Of a stretch of DNA of 64,000 nt, positions 11,146 to 23,283 are shown piece after piece (positions within the stretch are counted from its first letter, which is position 1; each line of letters starts with the position of its first letter). The position numbers were made by a program, and so were the translations under genes. Below the pieces are notes generated by a model that was given only the letters and a program-made list of their open reading frames with translations, had not been told where the DNA came from and ran no database searches. Source of the stretch: Haemonchus contortus (taxonomy: Eukaryota > Nematoda > Chromadorea > Rhabditida > Trichostrongylidae). The DNA is taken from assembly GCA_000469685.2 (NCBI GenBank), contig LS997563.1, forward strand, positions 47,013,250 to 47,077,249. The letters are read 5' to 3'.

Positions 11146-12589
11146 TCGGTATGTTTAAAGACCTCTCCTCAAACTCTCTTTTTTTAATTGTGCACCCATA
11201 GTAATGCATGGAATAGTACAGCAAAATGTATAAAATGCTTCGAAATGTAGAATGTGCGCAAGTTTAATTCGAAAAACGGAGTCATACGATACCGTGTCCA
11301 GTTATTCAATGATTCATGGGAGCTGTAGTAGGCTCCAGTCAGGTTCTCCTAGAAATTTACGCGAGCGTGGCTAAGAATACGCAAGTGAACTCTAGAACAT
11401 TCCCACGTCATCAGAAGCAATTTTTTTACTAGGAAGTTAGGCGAAGAAGTACTATGAATCAACGAACGCATTCCTGTTTTCTAATTCAATCATCCCCTTA
11501 CCTACACGATAACAATTCTCTTTTTTTCTTTGGCACGGATATTTAAAGAGCATGTTCGATTGAACACTCGTCACTTTTGAGCAGTAACTCTCTTGTATAC
11601 CTTATTTCCTCCCGAGCCAACACTTTCAAACTGGTTTTGCGATTTACATTGTGGGTTTGCCCAATATTTACTGTCCAAACCCTACTACCACTGGGAGACC
11701 AAAGCAATATGACATTTTTTTGACAAAGGCTCAAGAAGTTAAATGCGCGGAATGGATACAGTGATAGTAGTGCCTAACAAGCTTAAAGTTACAGCATATG
11801 AGACAGTTCCGTTTCTTTAATAGGGACGATGAGCATTTCCAAACTAGAGAACGACCGTGAGCTTACATGTCATATCTTCATGTTACAGCTGTTTTGATTC
11901 AGCTTTCGAACTCGTGAAGAACGATTCCCATCATTAATTTTTCGCTCGATTCAATAGTGCTTCAATTATGGCATTTGAAATACAACATTTCGCTAAGCAA
12001 TTCTTCATCATTGAGTAGTCAGTCATTAGCGAGAACGTGACCTGATACAGATTCGAAAGCAAACTCAGAAGTGCTGATAAGATCATGGTGTCACCGGCCA
12101 TTGTGACCCCTATTGCTCACGGATGTCCCTACCGCGTGAGGATCTCTTAGTAACACATGTGGAAATTTGAACTAATTACTCCCTCCAAACAGCGTTTAAG
12201 CTCGACTGTCAATGAATATTAGTATTTCTCTTCATAAAGTGACTTTTACTTCCAAAGCTGTACGAAGACCGAGATACGGACTATGCTTTAGTTACATGTA
12301 GTTTTAGTTATGTAGTTGCTATCATCTTCTTCGGGGCGTTGAAGCTCAATTCCACCTACCTATGAAAATTCATTAGGGTCGTAGATTGTAATTGCAAAGT
12401 AGGGAGCTATAAAATCATCTAACTTTTAGGGTCTTATTGTGAACTTCTGAAACATTGACTTTTTTTCTATAGAGTGAAGTAGTGCTTGGATGACCAGCTT
12501 TCATGCTTCCCGGTTCCGGAAAAGGCGAGAGCAGCTGAACACAGTATTGTTAAAAACCTCTGTTGTATAGCTTGAGAAGTAGAAGTTAC
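11146..12589. other. No recognised gene or element
   Basis: AT-rich sequence without credible coding structure or repeats I can match. Confidence 0.45.
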
Positions 12590-12800
12590 ATTTCTTTGGT
12601 TAGTCCGGATATTGATCCCTTCCTGGGCTTTCATCGATCGAATATTATGGAAGGATCAGTTCCGGAACTTACACCCATCGCCAAACGACTAGTCCCCATG
12701 AATAATTGTATCCGTCAAGTTCCTACTTCAAACGCTAGTACGACTCTAATCTGGAAGTCTGGAAGTCGAATGCGTGGGCCAATTCCAAAGCAGGACTGAC
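12590..12800 (+). repeat. Probable SINE relic
   Basis: It carries GGATATTGATCCCTTCC near the start and ACGACTCTAATCTGG...GAAGTCGAATGCGTGGGC near 12740-12782. These correspond to the middle and 3' blocks of the SINE family, but much of the body is lost. Confidence 0.45.
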
Positions 12801-13379
12801 TTGAATTGTAATCGTTCCTCTCAGCTCAGAGCATTCAGCATCCACTGAGGTTCTAAAATACGTAAAAGTGGAGGCTTCAAATACCTGTCTGGCATTAACA
12901 ATGAATTCCGTGGATCAACTGATGTACTAGTTACCGTTTTCATCCTTCCTGGCATATGTATCTAATACCGACTACCCGGCCTTGAAGATGGTCAAGACTT
13001 GCATGTTGTAGAACGGGTACTGTTCCCAGAGTTGACCTTTGGCTCTTCCATTGACTTGAGAAACTTCTAACATGGCCCCTGCTGAGAATTAACTTGTCCT
13101 GATTTCACGCGAAAAGCAGTGTTGCGACGACCGAATATTAGTTGTTCGGAAACTGCATAATTACGATTTCTGAGCGTTGCGCGAAAAAATTCTTCTGATT
13201 CTTCTGCTATTGAACGAGCATTAATCAAAGATAGACATCCAGTTTTGTACGATTACCTTTCGCCTATAGGAATTTCACAGCTCCTCTCTCGTATACGTTC
13301 CGGTATTTTGGTCAAAAAAACTGGACTACATAAGATTCGAAATCCTCATTCTCGGTAATGGCTTTCACATTGAAAGAAT

Positions 13380-13541
13380 CGCCTGAGAGGATAAAAGCAC
13401 TGCTTATAAATCGGATGGCCACAGCAATTCATTGTATTGGCCACGTACGCATTTTCTTGCCACGTTTCTGAAAGGAAGTCGAACGCGAGGGTGCATTCCA
13501 CAGACGGGATTGATTAACGTCAAAAGACTTTATCCTTTACC
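13380..13541 (+). repeat. tRNA-derived SINE, 3' part
   Basis: It runs from GAGAGGATAAAAGCACTG through TTGGCCACGTACGCATT and CAGACGGGATTGATTAACG to the family end CTTTATCCTTTACC. The tRNA-like head is missing, as expected for a 5'-truncated insertion. Confidence 0.75.
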
Positions 13542-16499
13542 TTCAAGTCCCCAAACGTATGCGATATATTCTCGTCATAGCATAACATTGCTCCTTTGCT
13601 ACTCACTAGTTTTGAGGAAGGGGATTTTTTTCAATTGCTTCATGAAACTCGGGTGAGTAGAGGTTCATGTTAATGGTCTGGTTCCTTGGAAGCATTTCAA
13701 ACTTTGTCACACCCTTGTAGGCCCATCAAGTTGTTAAGGTGGCCTTCCTTCGTTGAAGATGAGCTTTGGACATTGTTTGAGCAATAGTTGGACATCCGGT
13801 GTTTTTCCACAATATTTGCGAGTAAGATTATCGTAAATATTCGACGTTCATCAGGAGATACTACTATTTGGTTCATACCTGGCTGTTTTCGTTGCGTTTG
13901 AAGGGCAGCTCCGCCTTTATCACTGGTCCAAATTCTTCGATATTTTCGCTGACTATATATTCCCATGGATGCGTTGGTTCTCACAATGAGTTATGGTTAC
14001 ATGGGTTTTCACAGTGAGTTTTTGTAATGGTTATATGAAGGTAAACGCCTTCAATCGATCATCATCTATACCTACCGGTTGGCCCATCACAAAGTGAAAA
14101 ATTGCTAGTGAAAAGTTGTGAACCAGCTCTCACTTGTGTTCTGCGATGAGACATTGTCACCTTATGCATCACTTGTATCATGGGGAACACCAGCACCTTT
14201 TCAACAACCATAGAAGTAAAAAAAAGTGAAATGTGCCGAAAATGCTCTATATAACCTACATCTTTGAACTGATCTTTTACAGATGTAAAAGTAACTCGTT
14301 CAGGTTCCCTTGAAAAGGGAACAAAGACAAAAAGGACCTGTAGTGTATGTCAAATGAAGAGCGTTCAACCTTCCATTCACTTTTGTCGAGTGTGGTGGGA
14401 GGAGCAACGCTGCTCATTTAACCTCTTGCATTTCTATCCTTGTACCTTCTCCTTCACTGCAGGCGGTAGAAGACTATTTTGGTGTGTACGCACGTCTTGT
14501 CAATTGTCACCAAAAATTGTCACCATCCAGTTTTCCTTAATAACTTTCTCGCTCTAGAAACAGCCCCGTTCCCCTAATTGGTCCAACACTGGAGTAAAAC
14601 GCTTGTGTATTGAAGGTCGCGTTCAATTCCCTGTATTTGTCGAATATTTTGGAAAGTGCTACAAAAAAACATAATTGCTAGTTTAATTTCATTCCCGGTG
14701 GTCCAAAAAATAGCACCATCAGTTTTTAGCCTTCCTTTATCAGAAAATTCGTGAGATACCCTTAGAACATATTAATAATCATATCCTCATATACAGCAAG
14801 AATACTAGTTTTGTACTGTGAGCGAAGATCCCATGACACAGATTTGAAGACTCACATCGCCCCTCTCTTGTCACAAATAAATTTTGTTGCTTGTTTCTTC
14901 GAGGAGAAAGCACCCCTGAATGTGCGAAATCGCGCTTTTGCTAGACTTTCTCCTGAACTGACTGTGTACTGAACAGCACACAGTCAGTTATTTAAGTTCC
15001 ACCTTTTGCTTTTTTTCAAATTTATGCTCGCGCTAGTCATTTGGTCTCGCCCACACTATGTTACACGAATTTAAGGTATAGTAAATAAACAAATGAGAAG
15101 CGACATCCATGTGCAGAACATTGCGTTAACTTGGCAACGTTCGCGCTCTTGTTTATCCGAATCGATGGAAAAGTTTCTGTATTTGTGGTACTTTTATACT
15201 TATAGTTTTTATTCATGATTAAATTTCTGCGATCGATTCTAGATAAGGACGACCAAGTGTCCACCATAGTTGGTCCATCGCCAAACTGACATGAAAGATA
15301 GGATGAAGATAAGAAACCTGTCACGGTCACAGACTAGACTAAATATTTTGCTTCGAAATGCCTGGAAGATAATCAGTCAGAGGTCATTCGAAGAAAACAC
15401 TAGTGTAAAGACTGTCCCATTCAACAAACGACGGGAGGGCTAAAAGGAAATTTCATAAGAAGACTCTCTTAAAATTAGAGCGCCAACTCAAATCAGTGGC
15501 GGCGGGAATATCTCAAGAAAGCTTTCAAAGTGTCGACAAAAATTTCTCCCACAACCCAAGTCTTCTCTTTATAAAAACGAAAGATTTCTCAGGAAACATA
15601 AAAGGGCGCAGTAATTGAACGAATATGAAATCTGAAAGTGGGCCAAGCGGGGAGGAATCGTGATCAGGTGAGGTGATTTCCGTGATTGAGCAGGTGTATA
15701 TGGTAAAAAGGTTGAGAGCAGACGCACGCCTACCTAGAACTGGTAGAAAAGAAAAGTCATTGCGAAAAAGATTTCATCGGTAGGAATATTATGTGCAACC
15801 TCATTGAGACGAAGGTTGAAGAAGGCGTAACCTGTTGAGCGGTATACAGATGGTCGCATTGTTTCTGTATCCCCAACAATGCAAAAGCTCCCTACTCATC
15901 ATAACCAGCAGCTAGAGCCTTAGGTCAATCGGTTTTTCACAATGAGTACTAAGAAAGACAACTCGAAGAGTAAGAAAATGTCTGGTCGGACACTCTAGTG
16001 CCTGGTCGACTTGGATGTGAACTGATTGTGAGTGGAAGGTGTGACCTCAACTAGATTATGCGACATTTACAATATTACGTCAACTCATTGAACGTCTGTT
16101 TAATTAGGTATTGCGGAAGCCGCTATTTGAAATTTCGTAAATAGTTTTATGAAAACTTTGTGAGGTTGAATTTTAGGATAGTGGTATCTTTCCGTACGGC
16201 CACAGTCAATAGCTAAGGTAAACATCATGAGCAGTAAGAGAACCTTTCACAAATCGAATCTTGGAACAAACGGAACACGCGGGTAATCGAATTTCCGCTA
16301 CCGAGTTTGTCTGTAAGCAAGAAGCTGTTGTGAGAGCCTGTCACCACTTTTACCTTGCATTTTTACCATGCAAGATAGTAAGATTGCCTGAAGACCGCTG
16401 ACCAACTCATCCACTGAATCTGCAGAAAACCTTCTTGTCAATCCTTCTGCGACATTGTTAGATATGAAGGATAGCGGTGTTGGCAGTAGCATTTATATG
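13542..16499. other. No recognised gene; one short hairpin
   Basis: No supported exon or element was found. At 14956-14967 and 14978-14989 there is a perfect 12-bp inverted repeat (AACTGACTGTGT) with a 10-base loop. Confidence 0.45.
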
Positions 16500-16749
16500 T
16501 ACAGTGCGTCTCCAAATGATACAGCCACCTCTGATTTTCCCAAAAACTCACTGTATACGATGTTTTTGAAAAAGTGTCAAAGTAAAAAAATGTGTCAAAT
16601 ATGAACTGCAATTCGCACATTATTGCCAAATTCGAGCTCGGAAAAACTTATTTTTTTGGTCGAATTTTCAGTAAAGGGTGCTTTTCCGAAGTCTCCGAAT
16701 GGAACAGCCACTAAGAAGACTAATTTATTTAACAACAAACATACAACAA

Positions 16750-17060
16750 AGAGTTGCAAAGTCAATAATCAGTTGCCCCACCACTCGTTCGAAGTACTTT
16801 GAAAATACGGTGGTCTAAGCCCAAATAAAAATTATCAGTCAGCTCCTGGTCAACTTGGTGCCATGCTTCAATGATCGCATTTTTCAACTCCTTGACGCCT
16901 CGGAGTTACATGTTTTGGGCGTAATTATCCGCTCTATGGAGCCCCATACACTCCCCATCGGATTCAAATCAGGGTTGTTCGCCGGCCACGGCAGAAGTAC
17001 AAGCTGATGCCGAGCGAACCAAGCTAGGTTGCTCCTGCTGACGCAAACTGGGGCGTTAAC
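16750..17060 (-). pseudogene. Tc1-like transposase, C-terminal half
   Basis: The reverse strand reads VSRSNLAWFARHQLVLLPWP and then ANNPDLNPMGSVWGSIERII. This fits the region around the last two catalytic positions of Tc1 (D-N-A-P-x-H-V-S-R-S, then W-P-A-x-S-P-D-L-N-P-x-E-N-V-W). The glutamate of the DD34E triad is replaced (NPMGSVW instead of NPMENVW), so it would be inactive. A frameshift follows near 16900. Confidence 0.8.
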
Positions 17061-17535
17061 TTGTATAAATATAAGGTTGTTCTGACATCAGAAAGGGGGA
17101 AGTGCACGGCGCATAACAGTTCGATAGAACGGCAAGTTCATCTACTTTGATATCCTTACTATATATAAAACGCTCGCTTCTGCCTCTCTGTTTGTTTGTT
17201 TGTTTATTTGCACGGAAATTCACAACACCTGTCCCCGTGGACCTAAAACGTTCGAATTTGGTAGAAGCACAGGCGGCAGTATGGGAACACTTATGGTGGG
17301 TGACCGGACCGGACCGCGCCCACACGGAGCAGGGTTTGCGCGAATTAAATATTGTAGCGCGAAAATCAAAACTCCTGTCTCCGTGGACCTAGAGCGGTCA
17401 AATTCGGTAAGAGTACAGGAGGCAGGATGGGAACATTTATGGCGGGTAGCAGGACCGGACCGCGTCCACAGGTCGCGGGTTTTGCGCCAAAATTGCCAAT
17501 TTAGCCCTAAAGCATTCAAACTTGGCAGGAGTATA

Positions 17536-19107
17536 CAGTGAGTTTAATAATTATAAGGTCACCCCAGATTTTTGCGAATCCGGAGAAAGCAGCCAGAATG
17601 GAATTTTTTGACAAACACTGGTAGATTCCTCGTCACAATATACCTCCGTACTCAAATTTTGGTCGCAATATCTTTCACCTCAAATTTTTTACGAATTTTT
17701 TAAAGATAGTGTCGGCTTTTGCACCGTTTCATAATTATAAGGTCACCCTGAGGAAGTAAATGATTTATCAATGTTAATGGCATATGTACAACAGTTAATA
17801 ATCTATAGCTTTTCCTTGTTTAGGAGCAACATTAAAGAGCCTGTGTGGCATACTAGAAACTAGGTTTCGAAGATGTTCCTCATCGGTTGCTCTCCATGCT
17901 TCGATGAGTGCTCGCTTCAGCTCTTCTTTGCCCTGCAACTGACGGTTATTCGCATAAACCTGTCTGAATATTATGTCCTAGATATGTTCCATCCGACTGG
18001 GGTCGGGACTGCAGGCTGGCCATGGTAGGACGCTTATTTATTGGCATTGCAGCCACTCATCCGTTGCACGGCTCACATGATTGTAGGCGTTATCTTGTTG
18101 AAAGACATAGTTGAGGTGACGGCGATGGCATAGAAAAGGTACTAGATGATGCTCCAAGACTTTCTGGTAATCCTTGAAATCCATACTGCAGCTCACGACA
18201 ACACGACATCATTGCAGAACGCACCCCGCACCATAGGCTTCCTCCACCGAAACTGCGACGGCTGAAGTAGACTGGTTCCTTCCTCAAGTCGCGTTAGTAC
18301 CGCTTGTTTCCGTCAGATTGAATTTCTTTTCATCCGAAAAGACGACCTAAGTAGGAATTATTCAGCTCTATGGTAAGATTTCGATGCAGATCTACCTTTG
18401 CCCAATCTCTCCCTAGGTTCATCTTTGCAAATCCGAGTCGAGCCTCTCTGTAGTGATCGGTGATTCGTGACACGTTCTCATTGCTTGCCTAGTGATGTTC
18501 TCGCATCTTCTCACTGCTCTCCAGACTGTAGTTTTCGACACAGAGAGGTTTAGTTCCGATCGGATCTGGTTCAAGAAGGACGTACTGTTGGAAACAGTCC
18601 TCAGAATTTTCCGCTCGTCACGGGTAGTAATCTTTCATGGGTGTCCACAGTCGGTGTTAAACCTAACGACATGAGGACTCTCTAGAAATCTCCGAATGGA
18701 CCAAGGGGATCTCTCTATTTGCCTGGAAATGGCTCGAGTACGGAGCCCACCTTCATGATGAGCCTTCTCATCAGAGGAAAGCAGATGACCACGAGCCATG
18801 TTGACAGCCAGGTTTAGAAATGCCTTTACTACACATGCTTACCTTTACAAGTATCTTCAAACACGAAGTTTCTCTCTTTCGTTAATAATTGTTCACTTTC
18901 TCAGGGTGACCTTATAATTATGAAACGGTGCAAAAACCGATAAACTGTTCTAAAAAAAGTTCAGAAGAATGCAGCAGCGGCTAAGCAACGGATACCTAGG
19001 TTATTCGTGCTGGGGAATCCGTTCATGATGCTAGAAAAAATCCTTAATGATTACTTTTTTTGAAAGTGCAAAAGTTGAGGGTGACCTTATAATTATGAAA
19101 CGCACTG
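17536..19107 (-). mobile_element. Tc3-like transposon with IR/DR ends
   Basis: The 1,572-bp element is bounded by CAGTGAGTTTAATAATTATA (left) and, reversed, CAGTGCGTTTCATAATTATA (right), with TA on each side. A 22-24 bp motif, TTCATAATTATAAGGTCACC, occurs twice in each arm: 17543 and 17727 at left, 18902 and 19079 (reversed) at right, about 180 bp apart. This IR/DR layout is known from Tc3 and Sleeping Beauty-type elements, where the motif binds transposase. It encodes one decayed transposase on the minus strand. Confidence 0.92.
17795..18799 (-). pseudogene. Tc3-like transposase pseudogene
   Basis: The start ATG (18799-18797) opens MARGHLLSSDEKAHHEGGLR, followed by RQIERSPWSIRRFL, a paired-type helix-turn-helix of Tc1/Tc3 transposases. 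VVFSDEKKFNLTE near 18350 holds the first catalytic Asp, FGGGSLW near 18240 is the usual GGGSVMVWG strand, NYVFQQDNAYNHVSRATDEW near 18090 carries the second Asp, and WPACSPDPSRMEHI near 18010 corresponds to SPDLNPMENIW. It ends RLFNVAPKQGKAIDY-stop at 17797-17795. The length of about 335 codons equals a full Tc1/Tc3 protein. Stops near 18645, 18440 and 18030 plus frameshifts make it inactive. Confidence 0.88.
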
Positions 19108-19939
19108 TAGGCGGCATGGGGAACACTTATGGTAAGTGGGAAGACCGGACCCGCCCATTAGAGGCGGGGTGTGCGCAAATATTCTCAATTTGGCTCTAGG
19201 GCATTAAAACTTGGTAGGAGAACAGGAACAGTACACGAACACTTATGTTGGGCAGTAGAGCCGGACTGCGCCCACAGGGGACGGGGTTCCCGCGGAATGA
19301 ATGTCTGAGCGAAAACTCCTGATGTCGTGTAGTAGTTGAAGAGCAATATAAATAGGAGTAGAGGGGGCAGGATGGGGGCACTGAGGATAGAAAAGGCCTT
19401 AGAGAACAAGATACAATCACCAATTATATCCTAGCACCTGTCATGTTTGCGTTCTAGCTTTGACTCTTAAATATGTTTCATTCTACAAGAAGGGCAAGTG
19501 ATTGATAGGGGCCGATTATAAAATTTAGTTCACTTCATGCTTACGACCGCTAACTTGCAAAGTTTGCGATTTAATGAAGAGTCACGGTTCCTCTCCGCCT
19601 CGATATCATTCATGGCAGAACTTATCCAACCGCTAATAATCTGAGAGCTTCCACTAATCGTTTATTCTTAGAGAAAAAGTTCATTGATGACAGCCACCTA
19701 TTTTTGGAGTCCTCTTCTCCTTGAGGTATAAAGAGTCACAGGGCCTTTTTTCAAGCGACTCTGCTCACAAAGATGGTGAGCACATCCAACTGTTAGCAAC
19801 GATAGAATGAGCTCTTTCCACCTTACCACGATGTAGAGCCCTGCAGGCAAATCACTAAAGTAGCCTCTATGTCGAGTGCTGCTTTTGACTACATAATCGC
19901 AGCACTGCGTATCCAGATCAGTTGATTGATTAATTAATG

Positions 19940-20650
19940 TGATGCGCGCGTTAGCGTGCATAGCTCAACTTGTAAAACATAAACGGGTAGGCCTACCCGA
20001 TGAAATTGCGGCCCAAACCATGACTCCAGCTCCCCTGAATTGCTGTCTAGAAATGAAGTTTTTCCTTCCTCAGGTCGTGCCATTAAAATTGGTTCCCGTG
20101 TGGAACATACAATTGAACTTCGTTTCATCGGAAAAGACGACCTAAGAACATAATCCATCAAGAGAAGGAAAGTTAAACGTCAGCACATGAAATGACTTAT
20201 TTCACTCTGTTCGGCTGCAACATCTGGCGAAAGCGAGCCGATTTTCTCGATGTCTTTTTGTCATAAAAGGCGCTTTACGCACTTTCCGCTTAACGATGAA
20301 CTTGGACTTTCCAATCACCTTCCATACAGTGTTTTTTGAGACATTGTGGTTCAGAAACGATCTGATTCCCATATCTGATTTCAGGACTGGGTGGAGTTCG
20401 ACGCTTTCTTCAAAATACGGCCTTGTCACTATTGGACAGCAGCGAACGACGTCCAGCACTACCTCTGATTTTACAGGGTTCAGGATTCTTGATGGAATTA
20501 TCCACAGCAGCGTTACATCGGCCTAAACCTCGCGCGATTCTGCGATTTGACAGTCCCTGCTTTTTTTCAACTTTCCTTATCCTACTAACTGAAAATGGAG
20601 ACATTACATAAACAAAGCAATTTCGTTGCATTAAACTAAAACACGACACG
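19940..20650 (-). pseudogene. Tc1-like transposase, N-terminal half
   Basis: The minus strand reads KKQGLSNRRIARGLGRCNAA (HTH), then IKNPE, IRSFLNHNVSKNTVWKVIGK (second HTH), KAPFMTKRHRENRLAFARC, and after a frameshift VVFSDETKFNCMF with the first catalytic Asp, then RGAGVMVWAAISSGRP. This is the standard order of a Tc1 transposase. It continues at 17060-16750 after the nested insertions. About 45 residues between the halves, including the second catalytic Asp region, cannot be found. Confidence 0.82.
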
Positions 20651-20870
20651 AAGACATGAAGTGGCTATATTATTTAGAGACGTTGGGAAACCAACCTTTA
20701 ATGAAAAATTGACTAAAGAATGTTTGTGTTTCCGAGCTGGAAATTGGTGGATATATGCGAATTGCAATTCAGATTTGACGCATTTTATACTTTGGCACTT
20801 TTTCAGAAACTTCGTATACTGCCTTGTCCTGCCTTCTATGAATCAGAAACCATCCTTTCAAAAATCGAAT

Positions 20871-21320
20871 AAACTTGGATTCATTCCTGTAGTTATCGAA
20901 ATCCCGTCATCCTTCATTGGTCCAGTTTTGTAGAAAACAAATGCGCAGTCCCTTTAGAATCGGAAATGCAGCATTTATTAACGCTGGCATTTTTCAGTGG
21001 CTCCTAACGTCTGTCACTTCAAAACACTAGCACAGTTCGAGGCTGTGTTTTCTTCAAGGACTTTGGTGAGGCCTGCCCGAGCCCTTAGTCATTTTTGGAC
21101 CTTCACAACCATGAGAAGGTTTCATAACTGTAACATAACATAACATAACATAACATAACAAATTTTTGTTGACAAGAGTAGTGCAACAGTGATGTTTTGT
21201 TTCCTCAGCTCTCTGACATCTATCTCATGACTAAAGCCCGAGTAGACTGGTGATTAAGCCCTATCGAAAAGTTATTGGAGCCATTATTATCAAAACCTCC
21301 ACCACGACTCGAAATTCACT
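20871..21320. other. Upstream region of gene A with a pentanucleotide repeat
   Basis: It contains (AACAT)n, about six units, at 21131-21162. I see no TATA box that I would defend. Confidence 0.5.
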
Positions 21321-21328
21321 TTCAGGTC

Positions 21329-21498
21329 ATGAATACGCTCTCAGTAATTTTCGTCACAACTCTATTTCTTCTCCTCATCAGCGGCGAAAACCTTCACTCA
21401 TCGGAGACCGAAGTTTCAACAGCTCCCAATCATGGAGCTGCCAAACATAGCAGTTGGAACACGACAAAAGAAGCACTGCTTAAGAATGGCGCATCGAG
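21329..21498 (+). CDS. Gene A exon 1: signal-peptide exon of a secreted Cys/Gly-rich peptide precursor
   Basis: The ATG at 21329 lies 3 bases after a TTTCAG acceptor (21320-21325), a position suited to spliced-leader addition in nematodes. The exon encodes MNTLSVIFVTTLFLLLIS, a clear hydrophobic signal peptide, followed by a polar spacer (SSETEVSTAPNHG, KEALLKNGAS). It ends at a donor AG|GTCAGT after two bases of an Arg codon (phase 2). The exon at 23284 begins with the single base needed to complete it and stays open to a stop. The predicted precursor is 120 residues and would enter the secretory pathway. Extra exons in the 1.8-kb intron cannot be excluded, and the donor is not the strongest type. 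Confidence 0.65.
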
Positions 21499-21639
21499 GT
21501 CAGTTAGTTCAGAGTTTGCGGTTAAGAAAACTCACACCAGATAGATACGCCTATAGGTGCGAAATCGCGTGCTCCCCGAAGCGACCTATGGTACGATTGT
21601 TTGTGAAGCACCGTTTATCTTAAATCCGGTGTCAAACCC

Positions 21640-22540
21640 AAGAGGAATATTCACCAGCCGAAAAACTACTTGCAGCTAATCGTTATTCTGAAAATGCCCT
21701 GCTTTTTTGCAGTGCTGACCTCATCTGAGATAAAAGGAAGACAGAGTGGTAGCTTCTTCAGGCGCGAATCTCCCTGCGTATCAGTGCGGCGCTTTCCAAA
21801 GCGCCACGGTGCCATTCGCCTATGTTGTCATTTGGAGTGGCTGCCTCGCAACTGAACACGGTCAGGTTCAACCCATCCGTGCAGATAACTGTTGTTGCTC
21901 TTGACATGTTGTTGACGACTGCACGTTTATCGGCTTGTGGATGAGCTGGTGCAGCGTGAAACAAGATTTACAAACCAAACTCAAACCAACTTTACCTATG
22001 TACGATTTTGACTGATGTGTTGAGATAAGAGAGCCAGCCGTCATACTGATCTCTCTTGCGAGTTTAATGTCCTCGGACTGCTCATTCATAGGTCGAAAAC
22101 ACTCGTCCTTCCGAACCACGTGACAATGATGAAGCAGTCATCGATATATCTGCAGTGCACTGGAGGATGACTTTCCGAAACCTCTCCTCAATTGAAGGGA
22201 AAAATATTTTCCTCTCAATTCGATGATTTTGCAGCTTAGGTTTCCTTTACGAACGTCACTGTATGCATTCTGCTATGTCCAAACCTATAGAGCATTTCGA
22301 CTCATGCTCGTAGAGCCTGGCCGGCTTATTTTGAAAATTAGTTTTAGGCGAAACAACGTTAAAAGCTCAATCACATTACCTTGTCCGAAATCAAAGAAAT
22401 GGAATAGTCCAAGGATGTGCCTAGTATTAGACGGAACCCTGGTCAACAGCTGGCTTACAATGCTATTGGGGAGCTTGAGATCTGTCTGTTGCCCCCGCAC
22501 AGCTAGTGATAGAACAAATTTTATAAGTTTCCGGTGATGT
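21640..22540 (-). pseudogene. Penelope-like element reverse transcriptase relic in the gene A intron
   Basis: On the minus strand the text IYR-DD appears as RYIDDCF-like sequence at 22148-22137 (tat atc gat gac), the catalytic motif C of PLE reverse transcriptases. After a frameshift it continues ECFRPMNEQSEDIKLAREIS and, near 21960, HPQADKRAVVNNMSRA. In PLEs the same order is seen (C-F-x-x-M-N-E-Q-S-E-x-I-K-F-T-R-E, then H-P-x-x-x-K-x-A-V-I-N-N-M). Several shifts and stops break it. The 22285-22500 portion may belong to the upstream RT but is not convincing. Confidence 0.7.
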
Positions 22541-22556
22541 CGACAACGTACCGGTA

Positions 22557-22620
22557 GGCTGTTTTCATAGCCCGCCGACCGGCCCGCGAGTGCGCGCCAG
22601 CCGAGCGACTACTCAGTTGT
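22557..22620 (+). repeat. Single end related to the 54.8-kb foldback element
   Basis: GGCTGTTTTCATAGCCCGCC at 22557, followed by GC-rich text with GTGCGCGCCAGC, matches the terminus GGCTGCTTTCATAGTCCGCA of the foldback at 54791-55110. Only one end is visible here. Confidence 0.5.
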
Positions 22621-22683
22621 AAACAAGTGGCAAGCGCCGCCCCCGGAGCCTAGAGATAACTTACGGGTCTATATGAGCCTGTA

Positions 22684-22860
22684 GAGTGGAAGTGGTATAG
22701 TTGCAAGTAGCACACTATACCACACGCATAGTCACCTGAATCCCTGATCGATATCCGCCTAGACCAACTGAGCCCTTCATCCCCCCGGGGCGGTTAATTG
22801 GTACCAGGCTCGCCCATAGAGATAAGACGACTGGCCACTGCAAGTCACTTAAAAGCGATT
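22684..22860 (+). repeat. tRNA-derived SINE, 5' part
   Basis: It starts GGAAGTGGTATAGTTGCAAG (box A type) and includes GATCGATATCCGCC and TTAATTGGTACCAGGCTCG. It stops before the 3' half of the family. Box B is degraded (CCTGAATCCC). Confidence 0.75.
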
Positions 22861-23283
22861 CTGAGCGGGAGTTCCATGCAGAGCCTATACCTCAAAAAGA
22901 ATTGATCAAGTCCAATGAAATCATCCTTCATCCTTTTATGAGGCTATAGAACATTGGACAAATATGTAAATGCTTAAAGTCTTACGAGAGAGACCAGAAC
23001 GAATTTCTTGATCCCATGTGGATGGAAGTTTTAGTTATCTCAGCATTATGAATTATACGGGATTAGATCCTCTCACCATGCTTGTGGAAGCGGCGTTAGT
23101 TAGCGTAGCGGATTAGCGGCAGTATTTCTTTCAAGACATACGTATATCCTGAATGCCTTGCTTCAAGAGTGGATCAACGTGTAATCCAACCTTATCAAAC
23201 TATCAGGACAGTAAACGTTGGATTTTGCTCTGGAGTAGGGTGGTGTGAAACCTAATTTTTCTCTAGTGAGTTATTTTTTTTAG

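Larger units (their letters stand above)
17150..19350 (-). mobile_element. Composite minisatellite repeat, copy 4, interrupted by a Tc3-like element
   Basis: On the minus strand it carries minisatellite units (ACAGGNGTTTTGA..., with GGACCTAGAGCGGTC-type text) at 17225-17535 and 19108-19290, a (CAAA)n tract near 17195, and the family end TTTTATATATAGTAAGGATA at 17150-17170. The unit is clearly related to the 145-bp units at 48340-48960. The Tc3-like element at 17536-19107 sits within a unit: removing it with one TA restores a unit. The 5' boundary is unclear, and 19350-19940 is unassigned. Confidence 0.6.
16502..20870 (-). mobile_element. Tc1-like transposon with long inverted ends, split by nested insertions
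   Basis: The left end (CAGTGCGTCTCCAAATGATA from 16502, TA before it) and the right end on the reverse strand share a subterminal block: GTATACGATGTTTTTGAAAAAGTG at left, GTATACGAAGTTTCTGAAAAAGTG at right, then AATTGCAATTCGCA-type text. The two halves of one Tc1-like transposase lie between them on the minus strand, N-terminal half at right and C-terminal half at left. The intervening DNA (about 17060-19940) is foreign. The right boundary is only approximate because the outermost terminus is decayed. Confidence 0.65.

Noticed and set aside
17147..17541. Overlapping frames with TPVPVDLERSNLV-like peptides, also at 48249-49019
   Set aside because: They are read-through of the minisatellite in all frames; its period of about 145 bp does not keep frame.
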